DNA of 64,000 nucleotides from Lotus japonicus (Eukaryota; Streptophyta; Magnoliopsida; Fabales; Fabaceae): assembly GCF_012489685.1 (NCBI RefSeq), contig NC_080044.1:16038369-16102368 (forward strand), in the 5' to 3' direction. Made by a program: the position numbers and the translations under genes. The notes under the pieces were generated by a model that was given only the letters and a program-made list of their open reading frames with translations, did no database searches and was not told the DNA's origin. This document shows, piece by piece, positions 35,477-46,604 of this stretch; position 1 is the first letter of the stretch; the number at the start of each line of letters is the position of its first letter.

Positions 35477-36986
35477 TAAGTAAGTATGAGAAATTATCTT
35501 TTGTTGATAATGATACTTATCATTTATTATACTTATCATTTTTACGCTTTGGAAATCACACAGGCTTTTCATTGCAATGGGATTCAAAAATTATCATTTT
35601 ATTCATATCCCGAATATGAAAAATGGTGGAAGAACTGGGGGAATTCTGATTGGAGAATCAAGTACTATAAGGTGGTGTTTTTAACTTGTAGAACCACATG
35701 TTTTTTTTTCTTCTTCTAGTTTTTCCTTATTTGGCTTCTGGTGTTTTTCTATAGGGGCTGGGTAGCTTTACTCATGAGGAAGGGAAAGAATTCTTTCAAA
35801 ATGTTGAAATTCAGAGAAAATACTTTGTTTGGCGCAACGATGAGGATCTAGATGCCATTAATATTGCATTCTCGAAGTCAAAGACTAGAGAAAGGAGGGG
35901 ATTGATGCTTAAATTTAAGGTGGTAGACACATTTTTATTTATACACATGTTAGTTGTAGAGAAGCTAATAAAAAGTCGTTTCTCTTTTCTTGCAGTCTAG
36001 CGATTATCGCGATTATACAGATCTTAGTATCTGCTACAAGGATTTTCTACAGAAAGAATTTATATTGTACTCGATGGCGAGTGTACGGAGGTGCATTCCT
36101 TCGTTGATAGATGGTCAGAAGCCCTCCCAAAGGAAGATCCTTTACGGTGCATTCAAGAGAGAGTTGTTCACTGAAATAAGAGTGGACAAACTTATTGGTT
36201 ATGTAGCTGAGCATTCTGCTTACCACCATGATGAATCCAGTTTGGCTACCACCCTTATGAGAATGGCTCGAGATTATGTTGGTAGCATGAATATAAATCT
36301 CCTGATGGCAAACGGTCAATTTGGTACTCATATCCAGGTGAGATGAAACTGCTTATGAACTTTGTTTGAATTTTCTCCATGCTTTTGTAGTACTTACTCA
36401 ATAACTTGCTCTTCCAGGGTGGCAAAGACCATGCATCTCCAAGATACATATACACTGAGCTTAACCCTATTTCTCGTTTCCTCTTCCCCGAGATTGACAA
36501 TAAACTTCTCAAATACTTGAATGAGGATGGAATCTCAGTTGAACCTGAGTGGTATTTTCTTTTTTCTCTTTTGTTTTCAAAGGATGTTTGTTCTTAGTAT
36601 CTACTAAGAAACACAATATACTAATACAAATTCCATTTGGTACATAGGTACCTTCCTATCATACCTTTAGTGCTTGTCAATGGTGTTAGCGGAATTGCGA
36701 CAGGCTGGAATTGTTCCATCCCCTGCTACAACCCCAAGGATATCATTGCAAACATTAAGCGTTTCTTAAATGATGACAAGTTGCAACCAATGGTTCCCTG
36801 GTACAAAGGATTTAAGGGAACCATTGATAAAAGTATAGGGGGTATGTAGTGAGTGGTAAAGTTGAAGTAATTGATGATCAAAGTTTTAGAATAACAGAGC
36901 TGCCCGTCGGCACCTGGACTAAAAAATATGAGAAGTTCCTTAAGGATCATCCTCTCATTGAGGCAACTGACCTAAACATTTCTTTA

Positions 36987-36989
<3 letters not shown>

Positions 36990-37022
<33 letters not shown>
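36990..37022. repeat. (TA)n microsatellite in TOP2 intron
   Basis: About 16 TA repeats; the copy-2 intron has a much shorter tract at 57,552-57,572, showing slippage since duplication. Confidence 0.9.
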
Positions 37023-37025
<3 letters not shown>

Positions 37026-37867
37026 AATTTACTTGGTTTATGTTAAGTTGGGTAATTTTTCATTCCAATAATTTTCTTCATGCAGGCTTTCTGGCAGAAT
37101 GGAGATAATAGCATGGTTGATATAAAAGTCAAACTGAAGCTGCAAACAAAGATGACGGAAAAGGAGCTTCTCGTTGAGTTCAAGTTGATTTCCAAAATCC
37201 CTAGAAGCAGAATGTATCTTTTTAATAGGAATGCGAGAATTCAGAAATACGATAGTCCTGAGCAAAGTATAACCTTTGTATGCTGAGTTGTTTGAATAGT
37301 AATAGTAACATATCAATGTTTTTAATTAATATTCAATGTTTTCTTTCTTATGCAGTTCTTCAAGAATTCTGTAAATATAGGCTTGAGTGCTATGATATGA
37401 GAACAGTGAGTTAAACAATGAGAATATGATGTCTTTATCTTCTCTTTTTATATTGGCAATGGGGAATATACTTAATCTTCTCTGAACCTATTAGTAAGAA
37501 CTGAAATGCAATTTGGTTATGCTTTTGCAGGCGCCTAGTGTTCGACAACTTCAAGACCAAGTTAGATTCATTTCAGAAGTTGTATCTAACAAGATTGTGC
37601 TGAGCAAAAACATGAGCAAAGCTGAATTGGTGTTGAAACTGAAGGGTAATGGTTTCAAACCTTTGTCACAGAAAGGGGAAAATGTTGGAGGCGCGAAAAA
37701 CTATGAACATCTTTTGCCCATGTGCACTTTGGCCTTTGAAAGTCTTAAGAAGCTGCAAGCTGAAAAGGAGAAGGAGTTGGATAATTTAATGAGAGCAGAT
37801 CTGTGGGCTTATAAAAAAAAAAATCTAAGGATCTGTGGTTGGAGGACCTATTAGAGCTTGAGAAAAA

Positions 37868-40800
37868 ACTAAATGTAGAGGAAGGTATGTCCAGAAATCT
37901 ACATTTTCCGGAGCAACTACTTGACTACTCTCATATTGAAGAGTATAAGTTGTGCACTAAATTGAAAGTAACATTGAGAAGGTAAATTGGGCTTCTGTTT
38001 TTTTTTTGTTGGGGTAATATTGCTAACTTTATTCCATTTGCCACTTGTTGCTCATCTAGTTCCAGGTTTAATGGAATAAATGATGAAAGTATGGTGGATT
38101 TTTTTTATGAAATTGCATGGGAAGCATGGTTTAATGTTGAAATCCAGTTTTAAACCTTCTCATAGTTCTGGTTGTTGTTTCTATAAATTCATTTTGTTTA
38201 AGTCTTCACACTGAAGATGATATCTCTCCAGTGGTGCTCAATCCCTGTATCTTCTAGCTTGATCTTCAATTTTCAACCCTATTTTGATCTCATCCATAAC
38301 AGTCCACCCACTACGCACTTTTCTTTTTCTTCTAGTTGCTTGATTCATGTATTATTAGATTAATAGATTTGCAATCTGTTAGTTTAGCCTTTTATATATT
38401 TTTTACCTGTGCTTCCAGCAATCAGCAGCAAGGTATAAATTGGTTAGCTTTTCTAAAGCGTTCCAAGCTTCATGGAATTTTATGTGATGATATGGGGCTT
38501 GGTAAGACACTTCAAGCATCAGCCATTGTAGCCTCTGATATAGCAGAACATCAAGGGAATGGTGATCTTCTGCCATCTTAAATAATTTGCCCATCAACAC
38601 TAGTTGGGCACTGGGCCTTTGAGATAGAGAAGTATATTGAGGATCCAGTGATATCTAGTCTTCAGTATGTTGGCTCGGCACGGATGCTTCTTCGAGCTAA
38701 TTTGTGCGAATATAATGTCATTATAACATCATATGATGTTGTCCGTCAAGATATTCAATATTTGGGAAAGCTGTTATGGAATTACTGTATTTTAGATGAA
38801 GGGCATATAATCCAAAATGCTAAGTCTAAGGTTACACTTGCTGTGAAGCAGTTGAAAGCCCAACACCGCTTAATATTGAGTGGGACACCAATACAGGTTG
38901 GTAACGAGTTTATTTTCTCGTTAAAGGTAAAACCTATGCCACTAATCTGATAAGCACTAATCTGATAAACGTGTTACCTTTTCCTGCAGAATAACATAAT
39001 GGATTTGTGGTCTCTTTTTGATTTTCTGATGCCTGGTTTCCTTGGAGCAGAAAGACAGGTACGTTTTTGCGCTCATCATTTTAATGGACGATGTTGCAAA
39101 AATTGTTGGTTTTCATTTTATCATCCATTTTTATTGTTGTCTCACCTGGCATTCATTTAATTTGGATTTAACAGTTCCAAGGTACATATGGAAAACCACT
39201 TTTAGCTGCTAGAGATCCAAAGCGCTCTGCTAAGGATGCTGAAGCAGGAGCACTTGCTATGAAGGCATTGCATAAGCAGGCGATCTTCTCTTGTTATTTG
39301 TAAAAACCTGCTTTTCTCTTCAGATAAGTTCACATACTGCTTGTGTCATAATAGTCTGTTGTATTAGGCTATGAGCTATTTTGTTGGCTTAGTTGTTGTT
39401 GCTTCTGTGACTGTAGATTCTGTTAGTTAGCTTTACATTCAGTTATGATATAGCTCTGTCTAGATATGGGTATTGGAAATGGAGAAGTAGAAGAGAATTG
39501 AGAAATGCAAAAACTTCTTATTACTCCGACTTTGGTGAATGTGCAAATTCATAGTTTATATCACTCAGTAGAAACTTATCCTCTAAGCTAACTAATCTAT
39601 CTAACATGACAGCTATTACTAATTCTGTTAGAGACTTTTAACAGATTACACAGTAACTAACTATTGATTAATTGAATAAACAGCTCAGCTGTATACTCGA
39701 GCAATGTGCATCCTGTAATCACTGTGTCAGAATGAATGATATTTAAATTTCATTTTTGTTCATAATATATTCAGTTCTTTAGAATTCTATCATTATTGCA
39801 CATTTGCACTGCAAAATTGTGTTTTGTCTTCTAACTAGATGCCTCTATCCTCTAGGTTGTGCCTTTCCTCCTTCGAAGGACAAAGGATGAAGTCTTGTCT
39901 GATTTGCCGGACAGAATAATTCATGACATATACTGTAATTTGGGCGATGTACAACGTAAACTTTATGAACAGTTTTCTAATTCTCCTGCAAAGCAAGAAA
40001 TGTCGTCTGTTGTAACGACAAACGAACCTGCTACAGCAGAAGGAAGTAGCCATACTACTAAAGCGGCTTCACATGTTTTCCAGGCAATATGATTTTTTTT
40101 AATAATCAGCTAGTTATTGTTTCATCAGTTTGTTTTTTGACGTCCAATCCATTCCATGCATCAGGCATTCCAATACTTGCTAAAACTCTGCAGTCATCCG
40201 TTGCTTGTTGTTGATAGGAAGATTCTAGATTCAATTCCTGGCTTATTCCCAGAACTGTTTCCTGCTGGCTCTGATGCCAATTTAGAACTTGGGAATCTCC
40301 GTCACTCTCCAAAATTAGATGCTCTTTTTGAAATTCTTAAAAAGTCTGGAATTGGAGTTGATGCTTCAGGTTCTGAGGCTGCTGTTAGCGTTGGGCAGCA
40401 TAAGGTCTTGATATTTGCTCAACACAAGGTAAATATTACCCTTTTCTTTAGGGCTAATTTATTTCTGTAGATTAATAAATGGTTTACTGAATTTGTCATT
40501 TAACAATAGCTTGTTTTGCAGGCTTTTCTAGATATAATTGAAAAATGTTTGTTTCAGACGCACATGAAGAAGTAAGTTCCTGGAACTATCATCCAGATAA
40601 TCATACTAGATTGGTTGTTTAGTTCACATGCTTGCGTTTAAAGCTTTTAGATAAATTATAAAACCTTTGTTAATGAACAGATGTTGCATGCTTTTTCATG
40701 GAATTATGTTGCTTTAAATCAATTGATTTTGATTCCAATTGATAATGACAATTCTCATTTTTGTTATTTCATTAGTGTCAAATATTTGAGGCTGGATGGA

Positions 40801-42372
40801 TCAAATGAGCCAGAAACGCATTTTAAAATCGTCCAAGATTTCAATTCAGACCCTAACATTAATGTCTTGCTGCTTACAACACATGGTAACAACTTTTTTA
40901 CCTTGTGCCAATGTATTTTTCTAGTAATTGTAGCTTAAGTTTTTAAATTATATAAAATTCTTTATCTGCAGTCGGGGAATTTGGTCTGAACCTGACATCT
41001 GCAGACACCCTTGTTTTTGTGGAGCATGACCGGAATCCTATGCGTGATCATCAGGTGATTATGGTCCATTAATTGCTTTCTCTGGATTCTATTTCAGTTC
41101 TAACCGCTATGATTTTGGGATCTGGGATACAAAATTAATTGCTGTATTTGGTTTTTTTCAACAAGCGTCTAATCAGGGTTGTTTCCAGCCTTGTTTCAAC
41201 GTTGAGCGTATATGGTGCCTTCCTGGACTATTGCCATCTCTAATGCTTAAAACATGGAGATTTCTCCTCTTGCATTCAAGGGGAAGGAATGTTCAATATT
41301 TGTTTTTGTAATTGACAGTTTCTTATATCAATAATAACCTGCAGGCTATGGGTAAAGCACACAGGCTTGGCTAGGAAAAAGTAGTTAATGTACACCGTCT
41401 AATAATGCGTGAAACTTTGGAAGAGCAGGTTATGAGCAAAGAAAGGTTCGAGGTGTCAGTGGCTAATGCTGCCAATAACCTAAGGTATGAATACAGATCA
41501 GTGGCTTGATTTATTTGCATCAGCAGAAATCCCCAAGAAGGTATGAATACATGTTGTCTGGTATTCTCTAAATGCAGAAATGCAGAATGTTATTACTTTA
41601 CTATGACGGCAAATGGTTTTGAGAATGGCGAATTAGCATCATTAACCTGTGTTGTATATGCTATAATCTATATGTATGTCTGTCCTGGCAATCTTAGATT
41701 CCAAAAGGATTATTGTGTGCCACCAACAAAGTGTTGGTTTGAGTGGAAGGGGCTCAGGTTTCATATGGTTCTGGGTTTGATCCAGATCCTTGTTTATGAA
41801 ACAACACTATTAGGAGCGGTCCCCACTTTGGTGTGTGACAGTACCCTAAGAGATTAGTCTCTCACCATCGTGAGGGTGGATATGCTCTAGAAAAAAAACT
41901 TGGGCTTAAGTTTTTAGAATTTGTATGCCCTCACATAGGAAATATGTTCAGTACAAGCTTGATTCTTTTGTTATTTCAGTGAATATTAAGCACCATGGTT
42001 TATTTTTAGTTTCTAATGCTTTGGGCATGATCAATTGTGTAGGCTTCTGTCAGCGAAAAGTTCAGTTGACCACTCTGATGGAGTCACTGAATTAGTAGGA
42101 AGTGGGGGATTGGTGGATCTATGGGACCAATCATATTATACAGATGAATCCAATCTGGATCAATTCTTGGCAAAGCTTAATGCTCTACACATTTCACCCA
42201 AGAGAAAAACTCCAAATTTTGACACTGTAAGTTGTAACATCTAATTTTTTTGTCCTCCACGCCCTTCACTCGTTTTTTGTTGTCACGTTTTGCTGGCATC
42301 TACTCGTTTTTGCTTGTAAACAAGTAAATCAGTGTCTGCATGTTACAGGGCATTGAGGAAAGTGAGGTTTGA
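37868..42372 (+). pseudogene. BTAF1: MOT1/BTAF1 Swi2/Snf2 ATPase fragment, copy 1 (3' half of chimera)
   Basis: MOT1/BTAF1 removes TATA-binding protein from DNA by ATP hydrolysis in the nucleus. The exon that ends TOP2 continues into EGMSRN, LLDYSHIEEYKLCTKLKVTLRR (to 37,981), and from 38,419 come [15 protein letters not shown], Walker [17 protein letters not shown]-type motif Ia, DEGH box (LDEGHII), RLILSGTPIQ (motif III), then exons at 38,990, 39,175, 39,856 (PFLLRRTKDEVLSDLP), 40,165, 40,522, 40,775, 40,972 (LNLTSADTLVFVEHD), 41,345 and 42,042 (LWDQSYYTDESNLDQFL). Lesions: TAA at 38,579-38,581, TAG at 41,372-41,374 inside motif VI (AHRLGQ), and EHDWNP is EHDRNP. The HEAT-repeat N terminus, which contacts TBP, is missing. 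The last exon adds GIEESEV before TGA. Confidence 0.88.
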
Positions 42373-43969
42373 CCGATTGGTGGGGGCCCTTGGTGGTGAT
42401 GTGTATAGTTTTATTTTTTCTTGGATTTTGTATATATATAGAATCATATTCGTAATCGTAGTTTTAGTTGCTAACACGTCAAATACCATGTATCGTCAAA
42501 TATCATCTGCTTAATCATCGATGTCATGCCATCTAGTCAAACTCTTTCAAATTTGACAAATCGCTAATTTGTATGTTTTCTCATTAGTTAAACAAAACTG
42601 AATGCTGGAAAGGAAACTGAATATATAATATTTGAGGCTATACAGTGTGTGCACACGCGCACGCCCGCACACACACACACACACATAGTCTCTCTCTCTC
42701 TCTCTAGGTAGTTACAGATTTTGAAACGGGCCGACTTTTGAATTTTGGCCCGACTTTTTGAGTTTTGGCCGATTTTAGGGTTTCGGCATAACTTTTTTAG
42801 TATCGGCCAGATTTTGTGAGTTTTTGCCGATTCTAGAGTTTTAGGCTGACTTTTTGAGTTTCGGCCCGACTTTTTGATTTTTGACCGATTTCAGGGTTTC
42901 AGGCCCACTTATTGTGTTTAACCACGACTTTTTGAGTTTTAGTCGGTTTTAGGGTTTCAAACCGACTTTTTAAGTTTCGGCCCGAATTTTTAACTTTTTA
43001 AAATTAAGTATAATTTTGTTTTGTTAATTAAGTATATGGATGGGTTGGATATCCATCCATTGAAAATCACTAACGGATGGGTTGGATGAGATTTTGTTAA
43101 ATGGGTCATGGATGGGTTTGATTTTTTGAGTTGTTTTTAATGGGTCACTAGTGGGTTAATGTATTGGCTTTAACCAATCCATTAAAATCCATATCTAAAC
43201 TCACCCAACTCATCCATTTGACACCCCTATAAACAACGAAGTAGTGCGAGATGAATCCAAGCGAAGACGCATAGTTGTGGAGGCACATTCCAACCACCGT
43301 GAAACTAACAACGAACATCACAATTTGCACGACCCTCTGCACAAGAAGGTGGTTGTCGGAGCCACCATCAAAATTCCACGCCTTACCGCCGTCAGCGACG
43401 GCAATCACGACGTATTCCCCTCTCACGACAACGTTTTCCTTCATCGTTTAGCTGAATCAGAAGCGCCTCAACAAAAGGTCCTTTATCATTACACAATTTG
43501 TGAGATTAACCCCAATCGTTTTTAATTTATTAAAATGGCCCCGAGAAAACATGTTAAGACTGATTATAGCAGGTCAAAAATCACATGTACCCATATATGG
43601 TTTATATACATCCTGATTTTCATTGTATATCAAACATGAACTAATTGTCTAACACATTTTTATCAAATCTTAAATATAAGAAAAAATCCAATAAATTTAA
43701 CTTTTATCTTTTCAATTCTATTCAGAGGATTGATCGCAAATGAACACGAGATTTTCTTCTTTCGAAATAAATAACCATCTCTTGTCATGTGAGACCAAAG
43801 ATCATATGAATTACTAATTTTTTATATTAATCATATTTTAATAATGTTACAAGCAAGAAATGTTCCCATTCTAGCCTTGAAAGGAAACAGGTTCTGTATG
43901 TGTGTGATTTACATGTGTTTTCTTTCTTTATGATAAACAATACTAAACGGAGGAAGGGAGTGATAATTT
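42373..43969. other. Intergenic with simple repeats
   Basis: Contains a CA/TC microsatellite (about 42,648-42,706) and the minisatellite listed separately. An open frame at 43,244-43,525 has a similarly open opposite strand and shows no known motif, so I do not call it a gene. The rest is AT-rich. Confidence 0.5.
42720..42995 (+). repeat. Degenerate GGCCGA/TTTTGAGTTT minisatellite
   Basis: Roughly ten imperfect units of 25-40 bases, each built from GGCC(C)GACTTTTTGAGTTT and GGCCGATTTTAGGGTTTC-like blocks. No reading frame is preserved across units. Confidence 0.7.
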
Positions 43970-44402
43970 AGAAAAGTTATCATGTAAATCTGTGAGTGCT
44001 GAAACAGTGTTGATGGAGATATGAATAGGGTTCCCACCACCTTTCTCCACCAAAACCAAAGTGTTGTTTTCTTTGTCTTTAAGGAAAGACCGAGTCACAT
44101 GATATCTGCACCACCATAACACATTGACAGCATTAACTAGTACTATATCAGTACCGTGATTCTAGTTAGAGCATATAAACAATATGAGCTAGAAAATCTT
44201 TATAACAACAATTAACAAGATTGAATTTAATGGTTTTCTAGTGGATTAACTTACAGTGATTGTGAAGGTTTGCCCTTGGAATCATGAAACATAATCCAAT
44301 AACGACCAATGCTTTGTCCATTAACCCAAGCCTTGCCTTTTCCCATCGAGCTAAGATCCAATGCAACAGAATCATTTCCTTCCGGTGTGTCGAATGTAGT
44401 CT
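43970..44402 (-). pseudogene. Plant beta-galactosidase C-terminal fragment
   Basis: On the minus strand 44,402-44,255 encodes [20 protein letters not shown], then [14 protein letters not shown], the hallmark jelly-roll segment of plant GH35 beta-galactosidases. A donor GTAAG (minus, 44,254) and acceptor TGCAG (44,106-44,110) join it in phase to YHVTRSFLKDKENNTLVLVE and GGGNPIHISINTVS (44,105 to about 43,970). These enzymes trim galactose from cell-wall polymers in the apoplast. Neither the catalytic barrel nor a start or stop is found around these two exons, so it is a gene fragment left by duplication or transposition, not a gene. Confidence 0.8.
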
Positions 44403-44770
44403 ACTAATTCAAAAGTTCATCATCATCATCACAATTCTGTTATAAGTATGTAACTGGAAAATTGAGAGTTTCTTTGCAGTCTTTCTTAAATTACTTAAAC
44501 TATTAAGAAAAGTAAAGCGTTATGCGTTTATGGGGCATAGTTGTTGGAGTTAAGCCTCATATGAGGACTAAAAGTGAGTTATTTCCCAAACATCAAGATC
44601 TTTTAGCAACTTTCTTTCGATGAGGGACTAAAATTAAATCTCGCTTTTTTCATCTGGACCAAAAACATCGTTAACCCAAAAGTAAAGTAGTGCCATTAGG
44701 ATTAGTGACATAACTTTATGCATCTTTTTACCTTGTACCAAATGAGAGTCTGATCCATAATATTCCCTAG

Positions 44771-45491
44771 TAGGGATGACAATGGGTCCAATACCCATTG
44801 GGTACCCGCAAAAAATACCCACAACGGGTAGGGTAAAAACCCGCTAGATGGGTATGGGGTTGGGTATGGGTAAATACCCCAAAAAATTAATGGGTACGGG
44901 TGCGGGTATGGGCACTATAGTACCCAACCCGCCCCATACCCGCACACATATTATACATATACATACATACACATAATTAGTAGTATATTTTAATAAACTT
45001 AAAGTATAACTTCCTAACTTCTTTTAAAAAATACGTAAGTGAAGTCTTAATATTATATATACAGTTCATAATTATTCTTACTTATTTTTAAAATAAATTA
45101 TTAACCAGCAACTTTAGGAGTTTATTAATAATCTAAATTTACAAATTTAAAGCTTCAACTCTCGCTTATTTTTTTTATATAAAATTTATACCTATTCCAA
45201 TGATTTTACTTCTTAAACATTCGGATGATCGTTTGTATTTTTAATTTATGCTTTTTATTTTATAATAAAATTTATATTTTGATTTTTTAATGAAGAAAGT
45301 TAAATTTTCGCTAGCTAAATTGTGGGTAACGGGTACGGGTACGGGCATATAGGTACCCACAGGGTACAGGGACGGGCATCCGGGTTGCCACCCACGCAGG
45401 TATGGGGACGGGTACGGGTACTTTTTGAAAACGCGGGTATGGGGATGGGTACTATAGTACCCTACCCAAACCCTACCCATTGCCATCCCTA
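44771..45491. mobile_element. hAT-type MITE, 721 bp
   Basis: Termini TAGGGATGACAATGGG and, reverse-complemented, TAGGGATGGCAATGGG, flanked by the 8-bp duplication TTCCCTAG (44,763-44,770 and 45,492-45,499), typical of hAT elements. Both subterminal regions are dense in GGGTA/TACCC repeats (for example ACGGGTACGGGTACGGG), while the middle is AT-rich. No transposase. Confidence 0.9.
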
Positions 45492-46349
45492 TTCCCTAGT
45501 TTAGTTCATTCAACATCACTGCTATTTTGTCCATTGTATACAAAAAATTAACACACAAACACCGTGACTCTTCCTCACTGCATTAAGAGACTCTTCCTGG
45601 TAACAGAATGTAAAATTTATTTGAAAACCTGATATCCCCATGTAGAATTGGTCAAATTAAGAGACTGTTCCTAATATAGAGATGTCAGATGAGTTTTGAG
45701 CATGTATGCTTGTGTATATGAAGGAAACTTCCAAGACTATATCGTCTTATGCATAACGCGTCCAGTACGTCTAACAATTCTAATTGAAGAATTTCAATCA
45801 TCCTGAACATGTCACAATCAAATCTTGAGAGTTATTGATATCTTCAAGGGAATATATCTTATAGAATGAAAAGGAAAGAGGGCATATATCTTATATTTGA
45901 AGTGTTAATTTCAACTACCACAAAAGAGCACAATCTGCAGAGCTAAACTGAGGACTTCATGTTTAGATGCCAAACTAATAGAAAGGAAGTTATATTGGAA
46001 AACTCAACACATTTGCCTGCAAGTCATAGTGTTAAGATTATTACTACTAGTTATATATTTAGCAATAGTTATCTACTCCAAGAGATCTACCTACAAAACT
46101 TAATTTGGTTTTGCTAAGGCAACTACATTTTGGTTCATAGCAATTTGGAATGATACATTTTGGTCTCAACACTAAGAAGTTAATCATGCCAGCACCAATT
46201 GCTAAATGAGCATACAAAAACCAACAACAAACCAAAAGAAAAGAGACAACAATAAACGAGCCCATGACATTAGTGAAACACAAGCATGACATTACCCTAT
46301 TAAAAGTTCAACATAAGGGAATGAAATCATTAAAGCAGGTTCAGAAACA
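45492..46349. other. Intergenic, no gene seen
   Basis: AT-rich sequence between the MITE and the ubiquitin-derived gene. No conserved frame or repeat was recognised; the 3' part may be the untranslated end of the minus-strand gene. Confidence 0.5.
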
Positions 46350-46439
46350 TTAGAACATAGTTACAACCACTATACAGGGGTTGCAAACTACAAGTCTAAG
46401 ACTGGATTTGGGATAAAAGAAACAAAAGGAAACCAACAG

Positions 46440-46604
46440 AAAGGGAACTGACACAGAAGAGGAAAGCGCTTTGACACTTGAGAAACCACCACAAAGGCGC
46501 AGGACAAGATGCAGGGTTGACTCCTTCAAGATATTGTAATCTGCCAAAGTCCTGCCATCCTCCAACTGCTTCCCAGCCTTACGAAAGATCAAAAATCGAA
46601 TCAT
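46440..46604 (-). pseudogene. Ubiquitin C-terminal remnant, out of frame
   Basis: Directly after the stop of the ubiquitin-derived ORF, another frame encodes [20 protein letters not shown] and TLHLVLRL, i.e. ubiquitin residues 46 to 74, then CGGF. K48 and K63 are present; Q62 is Leu and R74 is Cys in the conjugation tail. Polyubiquitin genes usually end GGF-stop, but here the frame reads on (FSSVKAL...) because the stop is TCA. One frameshift separates it from the upstream ORF, with which it overlaps by 26 bases. Confidence 0.8.

Larger units (their letters stand above)
33949..37867 (+). pseudogene. TOP2: DNA topoisomerase II fragment, copy 1 (5' half of chimera)
   Basis: TOP2 passes one DNA duplex through another in the nucleus. 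Preserved exons cover TOPRIM to the cleavage core: KLCDIPNLEDANEAGG and LILTEGISA (33,949-34,059), RDYFGVFALNGKLLN (34,144), FMADQDYDGSHIKGLL (about 34,820 and 34,941), LSFYSYPEYEKW (35,562), SIKYYK/GLGS-type junction (35,756), SICYKDFLQKEFILYSMASVRR to FGTHIQ (35,997), GGKDHASPRYIYTEL with the catalytic RY (36,418-36,551), GWNCSIPCYNPKDI (36,648) and the WHD/tower exons to 37,867. The N-terminal ATPase is absent. Lesions: EGDSA is EGISA; a poly-A frameshift near 34,310; a 4-base deletion near 36,838; the exon-final GT at 36,963 is GC; another poly-A frameshift near 37,815. Non-functional as a topoisomerase. Confidence 0.85.

Noticed and set aside
43148..43525. Overlapping open frames on both strands near 43,148-43,525
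   Set aside because: Neither shows a recognisable motif; mutual openness of both strands is common by chance in this composition.
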